32,907 nucleotides of DNA. It comes from an uncultured Prevotella sp. (GTDB taxonomy: Bacteria > Bacteroidota > Bacteroidia > Bacteroidales > Bacteroidaceae). The stretch is from contig CALCVT010000039.1 of the NCBI GenBank assembly GCA_937906495.1, positions 1 to 32,907 on the forward strand, in the 5' to 3' direction. Under the pieces are notes generated by a model. That model saw only the letters and a list, made by a program, of their open reading frames with translations, was not told the origin of the DNA and did not search any database. The position numbers were made by a program, and so were the translations under genes. Shown piece by piece: positions 1-7,363 of this stretch (position 1 is its first letter; every line of letters starts with the position of its first letter).

Positions 1-62
1 CCGGACTCGAACCAGGAAAGGCAGGACCAGAATCTGCAGTGTTACCATTACACCACACCCCA
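1..62 (-). tRNA. tRNA-Gln (anticodon CTG), 3' end cut by window edge
   Basis: Read on the minus strand from 62, the sequence gives an acceptor 5' strand TGGGGTG, a D-arm with GTG/CAC stem, an anticodon arm with loop TTCTGGT (anticodon CTG, glutamine), a short variable loop and a T-loop TTCGAGT. The window begins inside the T-stem, so about 12 nt (the rest of the T-stem, the acceptor 3' strand and the tail) lie outside. The base pair closing the anticodon loop (A31-C39) is mismatched, leaving four paired positions in that stem. A well-formed promoter lies just upstream at 103-133. Confidence 0.9.
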
Positions 63-102
63 AACTTTGGGTGTAATCGAGATACCCTCTCGAATACGGG
101 TG

Positions 103-133
103 CAAAAGTAAGGCTTTTCTGTAAGAGCACCAA
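103..133 (-). promoter_or_regulatory. Bacteroidota-type promoter for tRNA-Gln
   Basis: On the minus strand a TTG (131-133) is followed by 20 nt and then TACTTTTG (103-110), matching the Bacteroidota -33/-7 consensus TTG-N20-TAnnTTTG. Transcription would begin near 100, about 38 nt before the mature tRNA 5' end. Confidence 0.65.
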
Positions 134-205
134 GTTTTTGTCCGCTTTTTTTCAAAAAAAACTTCTGTTAGGTGTTTGAATCAGTTTGTTTGGCACACAT
201 TTACC

Positions 206-2179
206 TTATTTGTGGTGTGGGTGGTCTAAGGTCATCTGGTGCTGTACCAGGTATTCAGCTGTTTGAAGCAGCGGGTATACATAGTTTTTGAGGGCTGCAA
301 AAGGCGGAGCCATCGGTGTGCTCATTGGTTTTCCGTTTTTAAGCAGGTAGCAGTACTCTTTTTGCGTTTCGGCATTGTATACAAAGAGGTGTGAACTGTC
401 GCGTGCGGCAATGGATTTGTCGGCAGTATAAAAGGCAGCCGGCCGTTGTTCGCGCATCAGGTCAAGGCCAAAGTTATTTTGTGTATAGGCAATGTTTAGC
501 ATGCCTAGCAGCGTTGGAGCAACGTCCACCTGTCCTGCAAAATCGGTACGTTCGGCCGCTGTAATATTCTTGCCGTAAAACATGAGCGGTATGTGATTAA
601 ATGACTCAGGCAGTTCGCAGTCGGCTTGTCCTACAAGTTTGCCGTGATCGCCTAAGAAAACAAAGAGCGTATTGTCGAACCAAGGTTCTTTGCTCGCTGC
701 CTCCATGAACTGGCGGATGCAGTGGTCGGCGTAGCGTACAATCTGTTCTTCGGGTTTTAGGTGAGGGTCGGCAAAGGCCTTGGGTACAACGTAGGGCGGG
801 TGGTTACTGATAGTAAGCAGCGTGGCCATAAAGGGTTTGTTGCGAGCAGCCGTGCGGCGTAGAACGGGGAGCGCATATTCAAACAAAAAGTCGTCGGGCA
901 CCCCAAAGTGGTTGGCAATGCGGTTGCGCGGATAGTTTTCTTGCGCATAGATTTCGTCATATCCGTTGGTGCGCAAAAAGGCGTTCATGTTATCATACTG
1001 ACTCTCGTGCGTCATGAAGAAAAGTGTGCTGTATCCATTATCCCGCAGCACGGTAGGCAGTCCTGAATAGTGAGGGATATTTGAGCCTTTCATGGCGTTG
1101 CGGTACATAATAGAAGGAAAGGAGTAGAGCGTGGCATAGAGTCCGTGGTTGGTGTGGTTTCCCGCCGAGTAGCAGTTCGAAAAACTGAGCGATTGTCGAT
1201 AGAGCGAGTCAAGGTAAGGTGTGAGCTGTTGCTTGTTTCCGAATCGCGTCATCAGTTTAGCCGAAAGCGATTCCATGAGTACAACTACTACGTTCTGTCC
1301 GGTGGCTTTGCCTTGTGGCCGAACTTCGTGTGCAATGGGCGATATGCCCGGCAGTCCCTGGCGTTTGTAAAGTTGCTGAACCTTTTTGAGGGCATCGGCT
1401 TCAGGCATGAGGTGCAGGGTGCGGTTTTCGGGGCGCATCTCGTCGAGTGTGCTTGTCAGCAGGCAAAACATAGGGTTAACGCCTAAGTTGTTCAATGTGG
1501 GGTTTGTACAAAAGTAGGCCGCACTTACTTTGATGGGGTTGTAGCCCAGGCGCCCGCGAATGCCCAGCAGGCAGGCACCTGCGAGCAGGGTCGCTGTCAG
1601 CGCTACGCCTCCGCGCATTTTCCACGTTACATGGACTTTAGCCGTTGTAGCATCCGGGCATACAGCGATGATTGTATGCTTTCGCATAAAACGCAGCATA
1701 AGTGCATAAACAAGGGTGGCCAATGCAAATTCGGCTATGTATAGCCAGTAGCTCGACTCGCCAAACATCATGCCCAGTGTTGTGGTTCCATATTCTGCCC
1801 AATTCCAAATCGAGGCATTGAGGGGTTTGCTGAAGTAATTATAGTAGGGTATATTGCCAGCTGAGGCCATAAAAGCCAAACAGTACAGGGTGCCTAACCA
1901 AATGTTGGTAATCTTAAATATCCAGCGGTGCCAGTAATGGCAAATGCCAGCAATGGCAATCATCACTAAAGGAACGATAAGTATATAGCAAGCAATGACA
2001 TTGTCAAACCATATACCTCTGATAAAGGCTGTCAGAATCCAGTCGGTACGGCCGGCAACATCCGGCGGTAACAAGTGGCTGGCCGAACGAAACATTTCGG
2101 CTCGAAACAACGTAAGCAGGAACAGGCCCAGCAGATGTGCGCCCAGTAAATAGCGCAGTGACTTAAGGAAAAACTTCAT
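206..2179 (-). CDS. LTA synthase-like phosphoglycerol transferase / sulfatase-fold membrane protein
   Basis: The protein has 657 aa. Its N-terminal ~210 residues carry about five hydrophobic membrane segments (roughly 8-25, 48-78, 92-108, 145-162, 192-207). An extracytoplasmic alkaline-phosphatase-superfamily domain follows from ~295. Family residues are visible: Glu303 in LMES, a candidate Thr nucleophile Thr343 in GNHTNHG, Asp511-His512 in FLGDHG and His529 in SFNHIP, corresponding to the metal/nucleophile set of LtaS. Relatives transfer phosphoglycerol or phosphoethanolamine to envelope glycans or lipids. Gram-negative Bacteroidota have no classical LTA, so the real acceptor is unknown. 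The gene is monocistronic and divergent from rsfS. The start ATG at 2179 sits about 17 nt below a predicted transcription start. A phosphoethanolamine transferase or true sulfatase is less likely, because no CxPSR sulfatase signature is present. Confidence 0.85.
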   Translation of the reverse strand: MKFFLKSLRYLLGAHLLGLFLLTLFRAEMFRSASHLLPPDVAGRTDWILTAFIRGIWFDNVIACYILIVPLVMIAIAGICHYWHRWIFKITNIWLGTLYCLAFMASAGNIPYYNYFSKPLNASIWNWAEYGTTTLGMMFGESSYWLYIAEFALATLVYALMLRFMRKHTIIAVCPDATTAKVHVTWKMRGGVALTATLLAGACLLGIRGRLGYNPIKVSAAYFCTNPTLNNLGVNPMFCLLTSTLDEMRPENRTLHLMPEADALKKVQQLYKRQGLPGISPIAHEVRPQGKATGQNVVVVLMESLSAKLMTRFGNKQQLTPYLDSLYRQSLSFSNCYSAGNHTNHGLYATLYSFPSIMYRNAMKGSNIPHYSGLPTVLRDNGYSTLFFMTHESQYDNMNAFLRTNGYDEIYAQENYPRNRIANHFGVPDDFLFEYALPVLRRTAARNKPFMATLLTISNHPPYVVPKAFADPHLKPEEQIVRYADHCIRQFMEAASKEPWFDNTLFVFLGDHGKLVGQADCELPESFNHIPLMFYGKNITAAERTDFAGQVDVAPTLLGMLNIAYTQNNFGLDLMREQRPAAFYTADKSIAARDSSHLFVYNAETQKEYCYLLKNGKPMSTPMAPPFAALKNYVYPLLQTAEYLVQHQMTLDHPHHK

Positions 2180-2199
2180 CGTTTTACTTATTTTGAGCG

Positions 2200-2207
2200 C
2201 AAAGGTA
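2200..2207 (-). promoter_or_regulatory. -7 promoter element of the LTA synthase-like gene
   Basis: TACCTTTG on the minus strand matches the Bacteroidota -7 box TAnnTTTG. It predicts transcription from about 2196, giving a ~16-nt leader. The -33 TTG is not evident at the ideal distance. The divergent rsfS -7 box lies only 13 bp away, so the two promoters share the same short spacer. Confidence 0.5.
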
Positions 2208-2219
2208 CGAAAAATGTAC

Positions 2220-2227
2220 TAACTTTG
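2220..2227 (+). promoter_or_regulatory. -7 promoter element of rsfS
   Basis: TAACTTTG matches the Bacteroidota -7 consensus. A TTTG at 2192-2195 could be the -33 element, but its 24-nt spacing is longer than the usual 19-21. The predicted leader is about 35 nt. Confidence 0.5.
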
Positions 2228-2265
2228 CACGAGCTAATTTATACGTAAACATTTAACCCATAAGC

Positions 2266-2625
2266 ATGGAAGAAACACAACAGCTGGTTCATACGATTAT
2301 TGATGGTATTCAAGAAAAGAAAGGTCGCGGCATCACGATTGTTGATTTGCGCAACATTATTTCGGCCCCGTGTGCCTATTTTGTAATATGTAACGGTAAC
2401 TCTCCGCAGCAAGTTGAGGCAATTGCCGATTCTGTAGAGGAGTTTGCACGCAAGCAGGCACACGAAAAACCTGCAGCAGTTGCCGGTTTGCAAAATGCCG
2501 AATGGGTCGCTATGGACTATGGAACGGTCATGGTGCATATATTCCTACCCGAATTTCGCGAGTTCTACGATCTTGAAAACTTGTGGGACGATGCTGAAGT
2601 TACCGAAGTGGCCGATCTCGACTAA
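2266..2625 (+). CDS. rsfS: Ribosome silencing factor RsfS (Iojap/YbeB family)
   Basis: The protein has 119 aa, the normal length for the RsfS/Iojap family. It aligns by eye from the N-terminal helix through a beta-alpha core with the family stretch around DLRNI (residues ~27-31) and YFVICNGNSPQQV (~38-50). It ends with the characteristic ...VMVHIFLPEFREFYDLENLW segment near 88-107, an acidic C-terminus following. RsfS binds ribosomal protein uL14 on the 50S subunit and blocks subunit joining when nutrients fall. The gene lies 58 bp upstream of ftsH on the same strand, an order widely kept in Bacteroidota. The ATG at 2266 is the first in frame downstream of the -7 box. Confidence 0.95.
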   Translation: MEETQQLVHTIIDGIQEKKGRGITIVDLRNIISAPCAYFVICNGNSPQQVEAIADSVEEFARKQAHEKPAAVAGLQNAEWVAMDYGTVMVHIFLPEFREFYDLENLWDDAEVTEVADLD

Positions 2626-2635
2626 ACTATGGTAA

Positions 2636-2643
2636 TACCTTTG
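2636..2643 (+). promoter_or_regulatory. -7 promoter element in front of ftsH
   Basis: TACCTTTG in the 58-bp rsfS-ftsH gap is a perfect -7 match. It suggests that ftsH-cdsA can be transcribed separately from rsfS with a leader of about 37 nt. No TTG is seen at the ideal upstream spacing. Confidence 0.45.
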
Positions 2644-2683
2644 ATAGATATAATAATCATAGACTTATATTCAATACATCCAA

Positions 2684-4894
2684 ATGCCAAACGACAGAAA
2701 CAAATCGGGCGGAAAGAAACCCGGCTTTAACCTGTCTTGGATTTACGTAGCTATTATTGTCGGACTCATGGCTATGATTTACCAAGGCAACTCCGGTAGT
2801 TCCGGAGGCATAAACAAGGATATCAGTTACAGTACCTTCCGTAACTATGTGGAGAAGGGCGTGGCAAAAGAAATCATTGTCAATAAATCCGACGAAAAGG
2901 TGCGCATGGTTGTGCGTCCCGAGCATATTCGTGAAATATTCAAGCAAGGTAGTGACAAAACCGGTAGTACACCGACCGTCACGGCTATTTATCCCAACGA
3001 TATCAGCGTTGCTGAATTTTTGGATGAGCATTACAAAGGTCCGCTGAACTATGAGGTAAACAACACCATGTGGTGGAGTTTCTTCAGCACCATATTTCCT
3101 ATCTTGCTCTTCGTAGGACTTTGGTTCTTCCTGATGCGTCGCATGAATGGAGGAGGCTCAGGGGGAGGCATTTTTAATGTAGGAAAAAGCAAGGCACGCC
3201 TCATCGAGAAAAACGGAAAGAACTCTACAAATGTCACCTTTAAGGATGTGGCAGGCCAGGAAGGCGCCAAGCAGGAAGTGCGTGAGATTGTAGACTTTCT
3301 TAAAAACCCGCAAAAGTATACGGAACTCGGTGGAAAAATTCCTAAAGGAGCCTTGCTCGTAGGCCCTCCGGGTACCGGTAAAACTTTGCTCGCAAAGGCT
3401 GTAGCAGGCGAGGCCGATGTGCCTTTCTTCTCGATGGCCGGTTCTGACTTTGTCGAAATGTTTGTAGGTGTAGGTGCGAGCCGTGTGCGCGACCTCTTTC
3501 AACAAGCAAAGGAAAAGTCACCCTGTATTGTGTTTATCGACGAAATTGATGCCATAGGCCGCGCCCGTGGTAAAAACCCCTCCATGGGTGGAAACGATGA
3601 ACGTGAAAATACACTCAACCAGTTGCTTACTGAAATGGACGGCTTTGGCACAAATACCGGAGTCATTGTTCTGGCTGCTACAAACCGTGTCGAAATTCTC
3701 GACCCCGCATTGTTGCGTGCCGGACGCTTTGATCGCCAAATCCATGTCGACTTGCCCGAACTTTCAGAGCGCGTGGCCATTTTTAAAGTACACTTAGCCT
3801 CGCTCAAACTCGACGATTCGCTCGATATAGAGTTGTTGGCGCGTCAAACACCGGGCTTCTCGGGAGCCGATATTGCCAACGTGTGCAACGAGGCCGCACT
3901 TATTGCCGCTCGTCACGACCGTAAAGTTGTTGGCAAGCAGGATTTCCTCGATGCAGTTGACCGTATTATCGGCGGACTTGAGAAGACCACAAAGGTGATG
4001 ACCGAGGACGAAAAACGAGCCATCGCTATTCACGAGGCCGGACATGCTTCGGTATCATGGCTCCTGCAATATGCCAATCCTTTAGTTAAGGTAACAATTG
4101 TGCCCCGTGGTCAGGCGCTTGGTGCAGCCTGGTATTTGCCCGAGGAACGCTCCATTACAACCAAAGAACAGATGCTCGACGAAATTTGTGCCCTCTTAGG
4201 CGGAAGAGCAGCCGAGGATGTCTTTTTAGGACATATATCAAGTGGAGCACTCAACGACTTGGAGCGTACGACCAAAAGGGTATATGGTATGGTTGCATAC
4301 CTGGGTATGAGCGATAAACTATCCAACTTGTGTTACTACAATTCGCAGGGTGAATACGGATTTACTAAACCTTATTCTGACAAAACTGCCGAACTCATTG
4401 ACGAGGAGGTGCAGCGCCTGATAACCGAGCAATACGAGCGTGCGAAACAGCTTTTGCGTGATCATGCTGCCAAGCACAATGCTTTGGCCGACTTACTGGT
4501 TGAACGTGAAGTAATATTTACAGAAGATGTAGAGCATATTTTTGGTGCGCGCCCCTGGAAGAGCCGTATGGATATTCTGATGGAAGAAGAGGCACTGAAA
4601 TTAGCAGACGAACGTACGCGTAAACTCGAAGCCGAAGCGCGTGCTAAAACCGTAGAATCCGGTGCTGAAGATGCTGTAAACTCAACGGCCAAGGACGAAG
4701 AACCTGCAACTGAATCAAACTCTACTTCTGCAGTGAGTGATGTTGCTTCTGAAGCCACAGAGCCCGTTTCCGAAGCTACAACTTCTGCTTCTGAAGCCAC
4801 AGAGCTCGTTTCAGCTAAGTCTGCTTCCCCGACAGCAGAGGCTGATGCTGAGCCTTCAGATCGTGTCAACGGTGCAAATGGTCAGCTTAGCTAA
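2684..4894 (+). CDS. ftsH: ATP-dependent zinc metalloprotease FtsH
   Basis: The protein has 736 aa, longer than the ~645 aa of E. coli FtsH. A membrane segment lies at ~18-33, an extracytoplasmic FtsH_ext domain at ~45-125 and a second membrane segment at ~132-151. The AAA domain follows, with Walker A GPPGTGKT (227-234), Walker B IVFIDEID (282-289) and the second region of homology ending RAGRFDRQ (345-352). The peptidase has the zinc motif HEAGH (450-454) and the downstream Asp ligand in the ALNDLERT stretch. FtsH is a hexameric inner-membrane protease that extracts and degrades membrane and short-lived cytosolic proteins. The odd part is the last ~85 residues: a low-complexity acidic Ser/Ala/Glu/Thr tail containing in-frame repeats, absent from the catalytic core. 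The gene is followed 31 bp later by cdsA. Confidence 0.98.
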   Translation: MPNDRNKSGGKKPGFNLSWIYVAIIVGLMAMIYQGNSGSSGGINKDISYSTFRNYVEKGVAKEIIVNKSDEKVRMVVRPEHIREIFKQGSDKTGSTPTVTAIYPNDISVAEFLDEHYKGPLNYEVNNTMWWSFFSTIFPILLFVGLWFFLMRRMNGGGSGGGIFNVGKSKARLIEKNGKNSTNVTFKDVAGQEGAKQEVREIVDFLKNPQKYTELGGKIPKGALLVGPPGTGKTLLAKAVAGEADVPFFSMAGSDFVEMFVGVGASRVRDLFQQAKEKSPCIVFIDEIDAIGRARGKNPSMGGNDERENTLNQLLTEMDGFGTNTGVIVLAATNRVEILDPALLRAGRFDRQIHVDLPELSERVAIFKVHLASLKLDDSLDIELLARQTPGFSGADIANVCNEAALIAARHDRKVVGKQDFLDAVDRIIGGLEKTTKVMTEDEKRAIAIHEAGHASVSWLLQYANPLVKVTIVPRGQALGAAWYLPEERSITTKEQMLDEICALLGGRAAEDVFLGHISSGALNDLERTTKRVYGMVAYLGMSDKLSNLCYYNSQGEYGFTKPYSDKTAELIDEEVQRLITEQYERAKQLLRDHAAKHNALADLLVEREVIFTEDVEHIFGARPWKSRMDILMEEEALKLADERTRKLEAEARAKTVESGAEDAVNSTAKDEEPATESNSTSAVSDVASEATEPVSEATTSASEATELVSAKSASPTAEADAEPSDRVNGANGQLS
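4744..4812 (+). repeat. In-frame 42-bp-period direct repeat in the ftsH tail
   Basis: Two 27-bp copies (4744-4770 and 4786-4812) differ at one base and are spaced exactly 42 bp apart, so a gain or loss of a unit keeps the reading frame. They encode the repeated SEATE-type segments of the FtsH C-terminal tail. Confidence 0.85.
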
Positions 4895-4925
4895 TATCTG
4901 AGAATATTCAAATTCCCCTCAGCTT

Positions 4926-5774
4926 ATGAATAATTTAGTTCTTCGCAGCCTGACGGGCACTGTCTTTGTGGCAGTGCTCGTTGGCAGCATTATTTATTCG
5001 CCATTGACCTTTGTACTCCTCTTTGCGCTTATAACGGGAGCTACAACTTGGGAGTTTGCAACCAATGTTAACAACCATGCAGGCGCTTCGGTCAATCGCT
5101 TTATTACGACGGTTGCATCGGTCTACTTCTTTTTGGCAGTAGCCGGCTATGCAGCCGAATTAGTCCCCTCACGTGCATTCCTGCCGTATCTTATTACGGT
5201 TATTTACCTGCTAGTGAGCGAGTTATACCTCCGCAAGCCCGATCCTTTGAAGAACTGGGCTTATGCCTTTGCCTCGCAAATTTATGTGGCTTTAGGTTTT
5301 GCCATGATAGCAGTATTGGCTTTTCGCTACGATGCCCTTGCCAATAGCGTAAGTTACGAGTATGTCTATCCGTTGAGTGTGTTTATCTTTCTTTGGACGA
5401 GCGATAGTGGTGCCTACCTTTGCGGTTCGCTTTTGCACAAAAAGTTTCCCGCCAAGTTGTTTGAGCGCATATCGCCCAACAAGTCGTGGGTAGGTAGTAT
5501 CGGGGGCGGTTTGCTCTGTTTGGCGGTGGCAGTAGTGCTTGCTCAGGTCTTTCCCGAAGTCATGCCTTTGCACCATTGGATGGGTTTAGGTTTAGTTGTT
5601 TGTGTCTTTGGCACTTGGGGCGATCTTGTAGAGAGTTTATTCAAGCGTCAGCTTGGCATTAAAGATAGTGGTAATTTACTTCCCGGGCATGGTGGCATGC
5701 TCGACCGTTTCGACTCTTCGCTTTTAGCCATTCCAGCAGCAGTTGTTTATCTTTATACCCTCAGTAGTTTTTAG
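4926..5774 (+). CDS. cdsA: Phosphatidate cytidylyltransferase CdsA
   Basis: The protein has 282 aa with about seven to eight hydrophobic membrane segments. CdsA makes CDP-diacylglycerol from phosphatidic acid and CTP at the inner membrane, the branch point for all phospholipids. The family signature near the C-terminus is intact: residues 237-261 begin SLFKR, contain KDSG, then PGHGGMLDR with the metal-binding Asp. An upstream conserved TSDSGAY (158-164) and SPNKSW (183-188) are also present. The gene lies 31 bp after ftsH and 5 bp before the next gene, so the three are probably cotranscribed. The length is typical of the family. Confidence 0.96.
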   Translation: MNNLVLRSLTGTVFVAVLVGSIIYSPLTFVLLFALITGATTWEFATNVNNHAGASVNRFITTVASVYFFLAVAGYAAELVPSRAFLPYLITVIYLLVSELYLRKPDPLKNWAYAFASQIYVALGFAMIAVLAFRYDALANSVSYEYVYPLSVFIFLWTSDSGAYLCGSLLHKKFPAKLFERISPNKSWVGSIGGGLLCLAVAVVLAQVFPEVMPLHHWMGLGLVVCVFGTWGDLVESLFKRQLGIKDSGNLLPGHGGMLDRFDSSLLAIPAAVVYLYTLSSF

Positions 5775-5779
5775 CCGTT

Positions 5780-7000
5780 ATGCTCACTCCGTTAGACATA
5801 GCCAAGCGTCGCAAACTGGTTTTTAAGATTGCGATGGTGGTGTTGGGACTGGTCTTTTTGGTCAGTGCCATTACCTATGTGGTTATACGGCGCCCTTTTA
5901 CTGACGATTACGAGTTGGTCGACCCTTTGGGAGGAAATATATTTCCTTCGGCCATACTTTCGGTAGCCACAACCAATGCTCAGATAATACAACCCATGTC
6001 GGGAAATTGTTTGGGTAATCCAAAGTCGTGCATAGCCATCAAGCTAAAAAGCACGGCCCCCAACAGTATGGTGTATATTGAGCTAGGCGAAACACCCTTT
6101 TATGCTCATTCCGTATCAACCTTTGTCTTGCCCGAAAAGGACTCCGTTTATATCATTTATCCGGACGTACTGTGGCGTTACGACCGTTTGCGTAACAACG
6201 AGCAGGCAGAGCCTATCAGCGTTGTGGCAAATGTTGAAGTAAACGGCAAAGATTTAGGACAAAAGATGCGTACCTTCTCAGTGCGGAGCATCAATGAGTG
6301 TTTGTTAGGATACAAAAGCCCGTTACCTAATGGCAAAAGCCGTTATGTCAGTACCCGAATGTTTTATGCAGCTTATGTTAATGAGGAAAATCCTTTGATT
6401 GATAAGGTACTGCGCGAGGCACTCAACACCCGTATAGTCCGCCGTTTTCAAGGCTATCAGGTGGGTACTGAGGCAGCAGTCGATAAGCAAGTCTATGCCT
6501 TGTGGAATGTGCTTCAGCGCCGCCACTTTCGCTATAGTTCAGTGTCCTATTCAAGTCTTTCGAGTAATGTGGTTTACGCTCAGCGCGTACGCACTTTTGA
6601 AGATGCCCTCAATTCCTCGCAAATCAACTGTGTAGACGGCAGCGTATTGTTTGCTTCTTTGCTTCGTGCAATTAACATTACGCCAGTCCTTGTGCAGATT
6701 CCCGGGCATATGTTCGTAGGATATTACACCGACTCCAAACTGCAGCATCTTAACTTTTTGGAAACTACGATGATTGGCGACGTTGAACTCGACGACTACT
6801 TTCCCGATGAGAAACTTGACTCCACATTAACCGGAAAATCTCAAAGCGAGATGTCGCGGCTTACCTTTGAAAAATCGAAGGAGTATGCCAACCGTAAGTT
6901 TAAGAGTGTAGAAAAGCAAGTTCGTGAAAACAAGCCCAACTACCTGTTTGTAGAAATATCTAAAGGAGTACGCCGACAAATTCAACCCATCGGCAAATAA
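5780..7000 (+). CDS. Membrane-anchored transglutaminase-like protein
   Basis: The protein has 406 aa. An N-terminal cytosolic stub is followed by one membrane segment (~14-35), then a beta-rich extracytoplasmic region (~40-220). A transglutaminase/cysteine-protease-like core ends the protein: Cys284 in QINCVDG, His310 in PGHMFVGYY and an acidic residue at Glu328 in LNFLE form a plausible catalytic triad in the correct order. The start lies 5 bp after the cdsA stop, so it is almost certainly translated from the cdsA message. Transglutaminase-fold proteins of this type can be peptidases, amidases or crosslinking enzymes. I recognise the fold but not a named family, and the substrate is unknown. 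Two hairpin terminators follow directly. Confidence 0.8.
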   Translation: MLTPLDIAKRRKLVFKIAMVVLGLVFLVSAITYVVIRRPFTDDYELVDPLGGNIFPSAILSVATTNAQIIQPMSGNCLGNPKSCIAIKLKSTAPNSMVYIELGETPFYAHSVSTFVLPEKDSVYIIYPDVLWRYDRLRNNEQAEPISVVANVEVNGKDLGQKMRTFSVRSINECLLGYKSPLPNGKSRYVSTRMFYAAYVNEENPLIDKVLREALNTRIVRRFQGYQVGTEAAVDKQVYALWNVLQRRHFRYSSVSYSSLSSNVVYAQRVRTFEDALNSSQINCVDGSVLFASLLRAINITPVLVQIPGHMFVGYYTDSKLQHLNFLETTMIGDVELDDYFPDEKLDSTLTGKSQSEMSRLTFEKSKEYANRKFKSVEKQVRENKPNYLFVEISKGVRRQIQPIGK

Positions 7001-7025
7001 TAATTTTTTGTAGCTTATGCGAGAT

Positions 7026-7070
7026 AGTCCGTTTTAGGTATCTAAAATACCCGAAGCGGACTTCTTTTTC
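7026..7070 (+). terminator. Hairpin terminator of the rsfS-ftsH-cdsA operon (first)
   Basis: The outer stem AGTCCG (7026-7031) pairs with CGGACT (7057-7062), with an inner stem GGTAT/ATACC (7037-7041/7047-7051). It is followed by a T-rich run TTCTTTTTC. Confidence 0.6.
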
Positions 7071-7114
7071 TTTAAGCTCTTTCATCGAAAATATTGTCGC
7101 ACCAAGCAGAAAAA

Positions 7115-7139
7115 CGATAGCCGACTATCGCCTTTTTTT
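7115..7139 (+). terminator. Hairpin terminator of the cdsA operon (second)
   Basis: A six-bp stem CGATAG/CTATCG (7115-7120/7125-7130) with a 4-nt loop is followed by CCTTTTTTT, a classic Rho-independent layout in tandem with the previous hairpin. Confidence 0.7.
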
Positions 7140-7279
7140 AAAGTAGAACAATAATTACAAGTCGTAGTTTATGCCGTAAGCCGGGTTTGTGCAGTTATGG
7201 TGTATCCTTCTGCTCAGGGCCATTGGCCAATGTAGTTACCTGGTGTAGCAATAACGATAAAAGTCAGTGGTATAAAGCA

Positions 7280-7320
7280 AGCCAAGCCCGACTCCAAACA
7301 AGGAGGCCGGGCTTGGCTTA
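7280..7320 (-). terminator. Strong GC-rich hairpin at the end of the outer-membrane protein gene
   Basis: A perfect 12-bp stem (7280-7291 with 7309-7320) carries a 17-nt loop. It lies 43 bp past the stop of the minus-strand gene. The U-tract is weak on either strand (TGCTTTATAC on minus, ATTTTC on plus), so the hairpin may act on both transcripts. Confidence 0.65.
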
Positions 7321-7363
7321 TTTTCAGAAGGTTGCAGCAAGTATGCAGCAAATGTCTGGTGGT

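Larger units (their letters stand above)
7001..7363. other. Intergenic region between convergent genes, terminators only
   Basis: This is a 363-bp spacer between the end of the cdsA operon and the 3' end of the outer-membrane protein gene. It holds three hairpins (listed separately). I see no convincing gene, since the open frames here lack family features and run antisense into the next gene. Confidence 0.7.
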
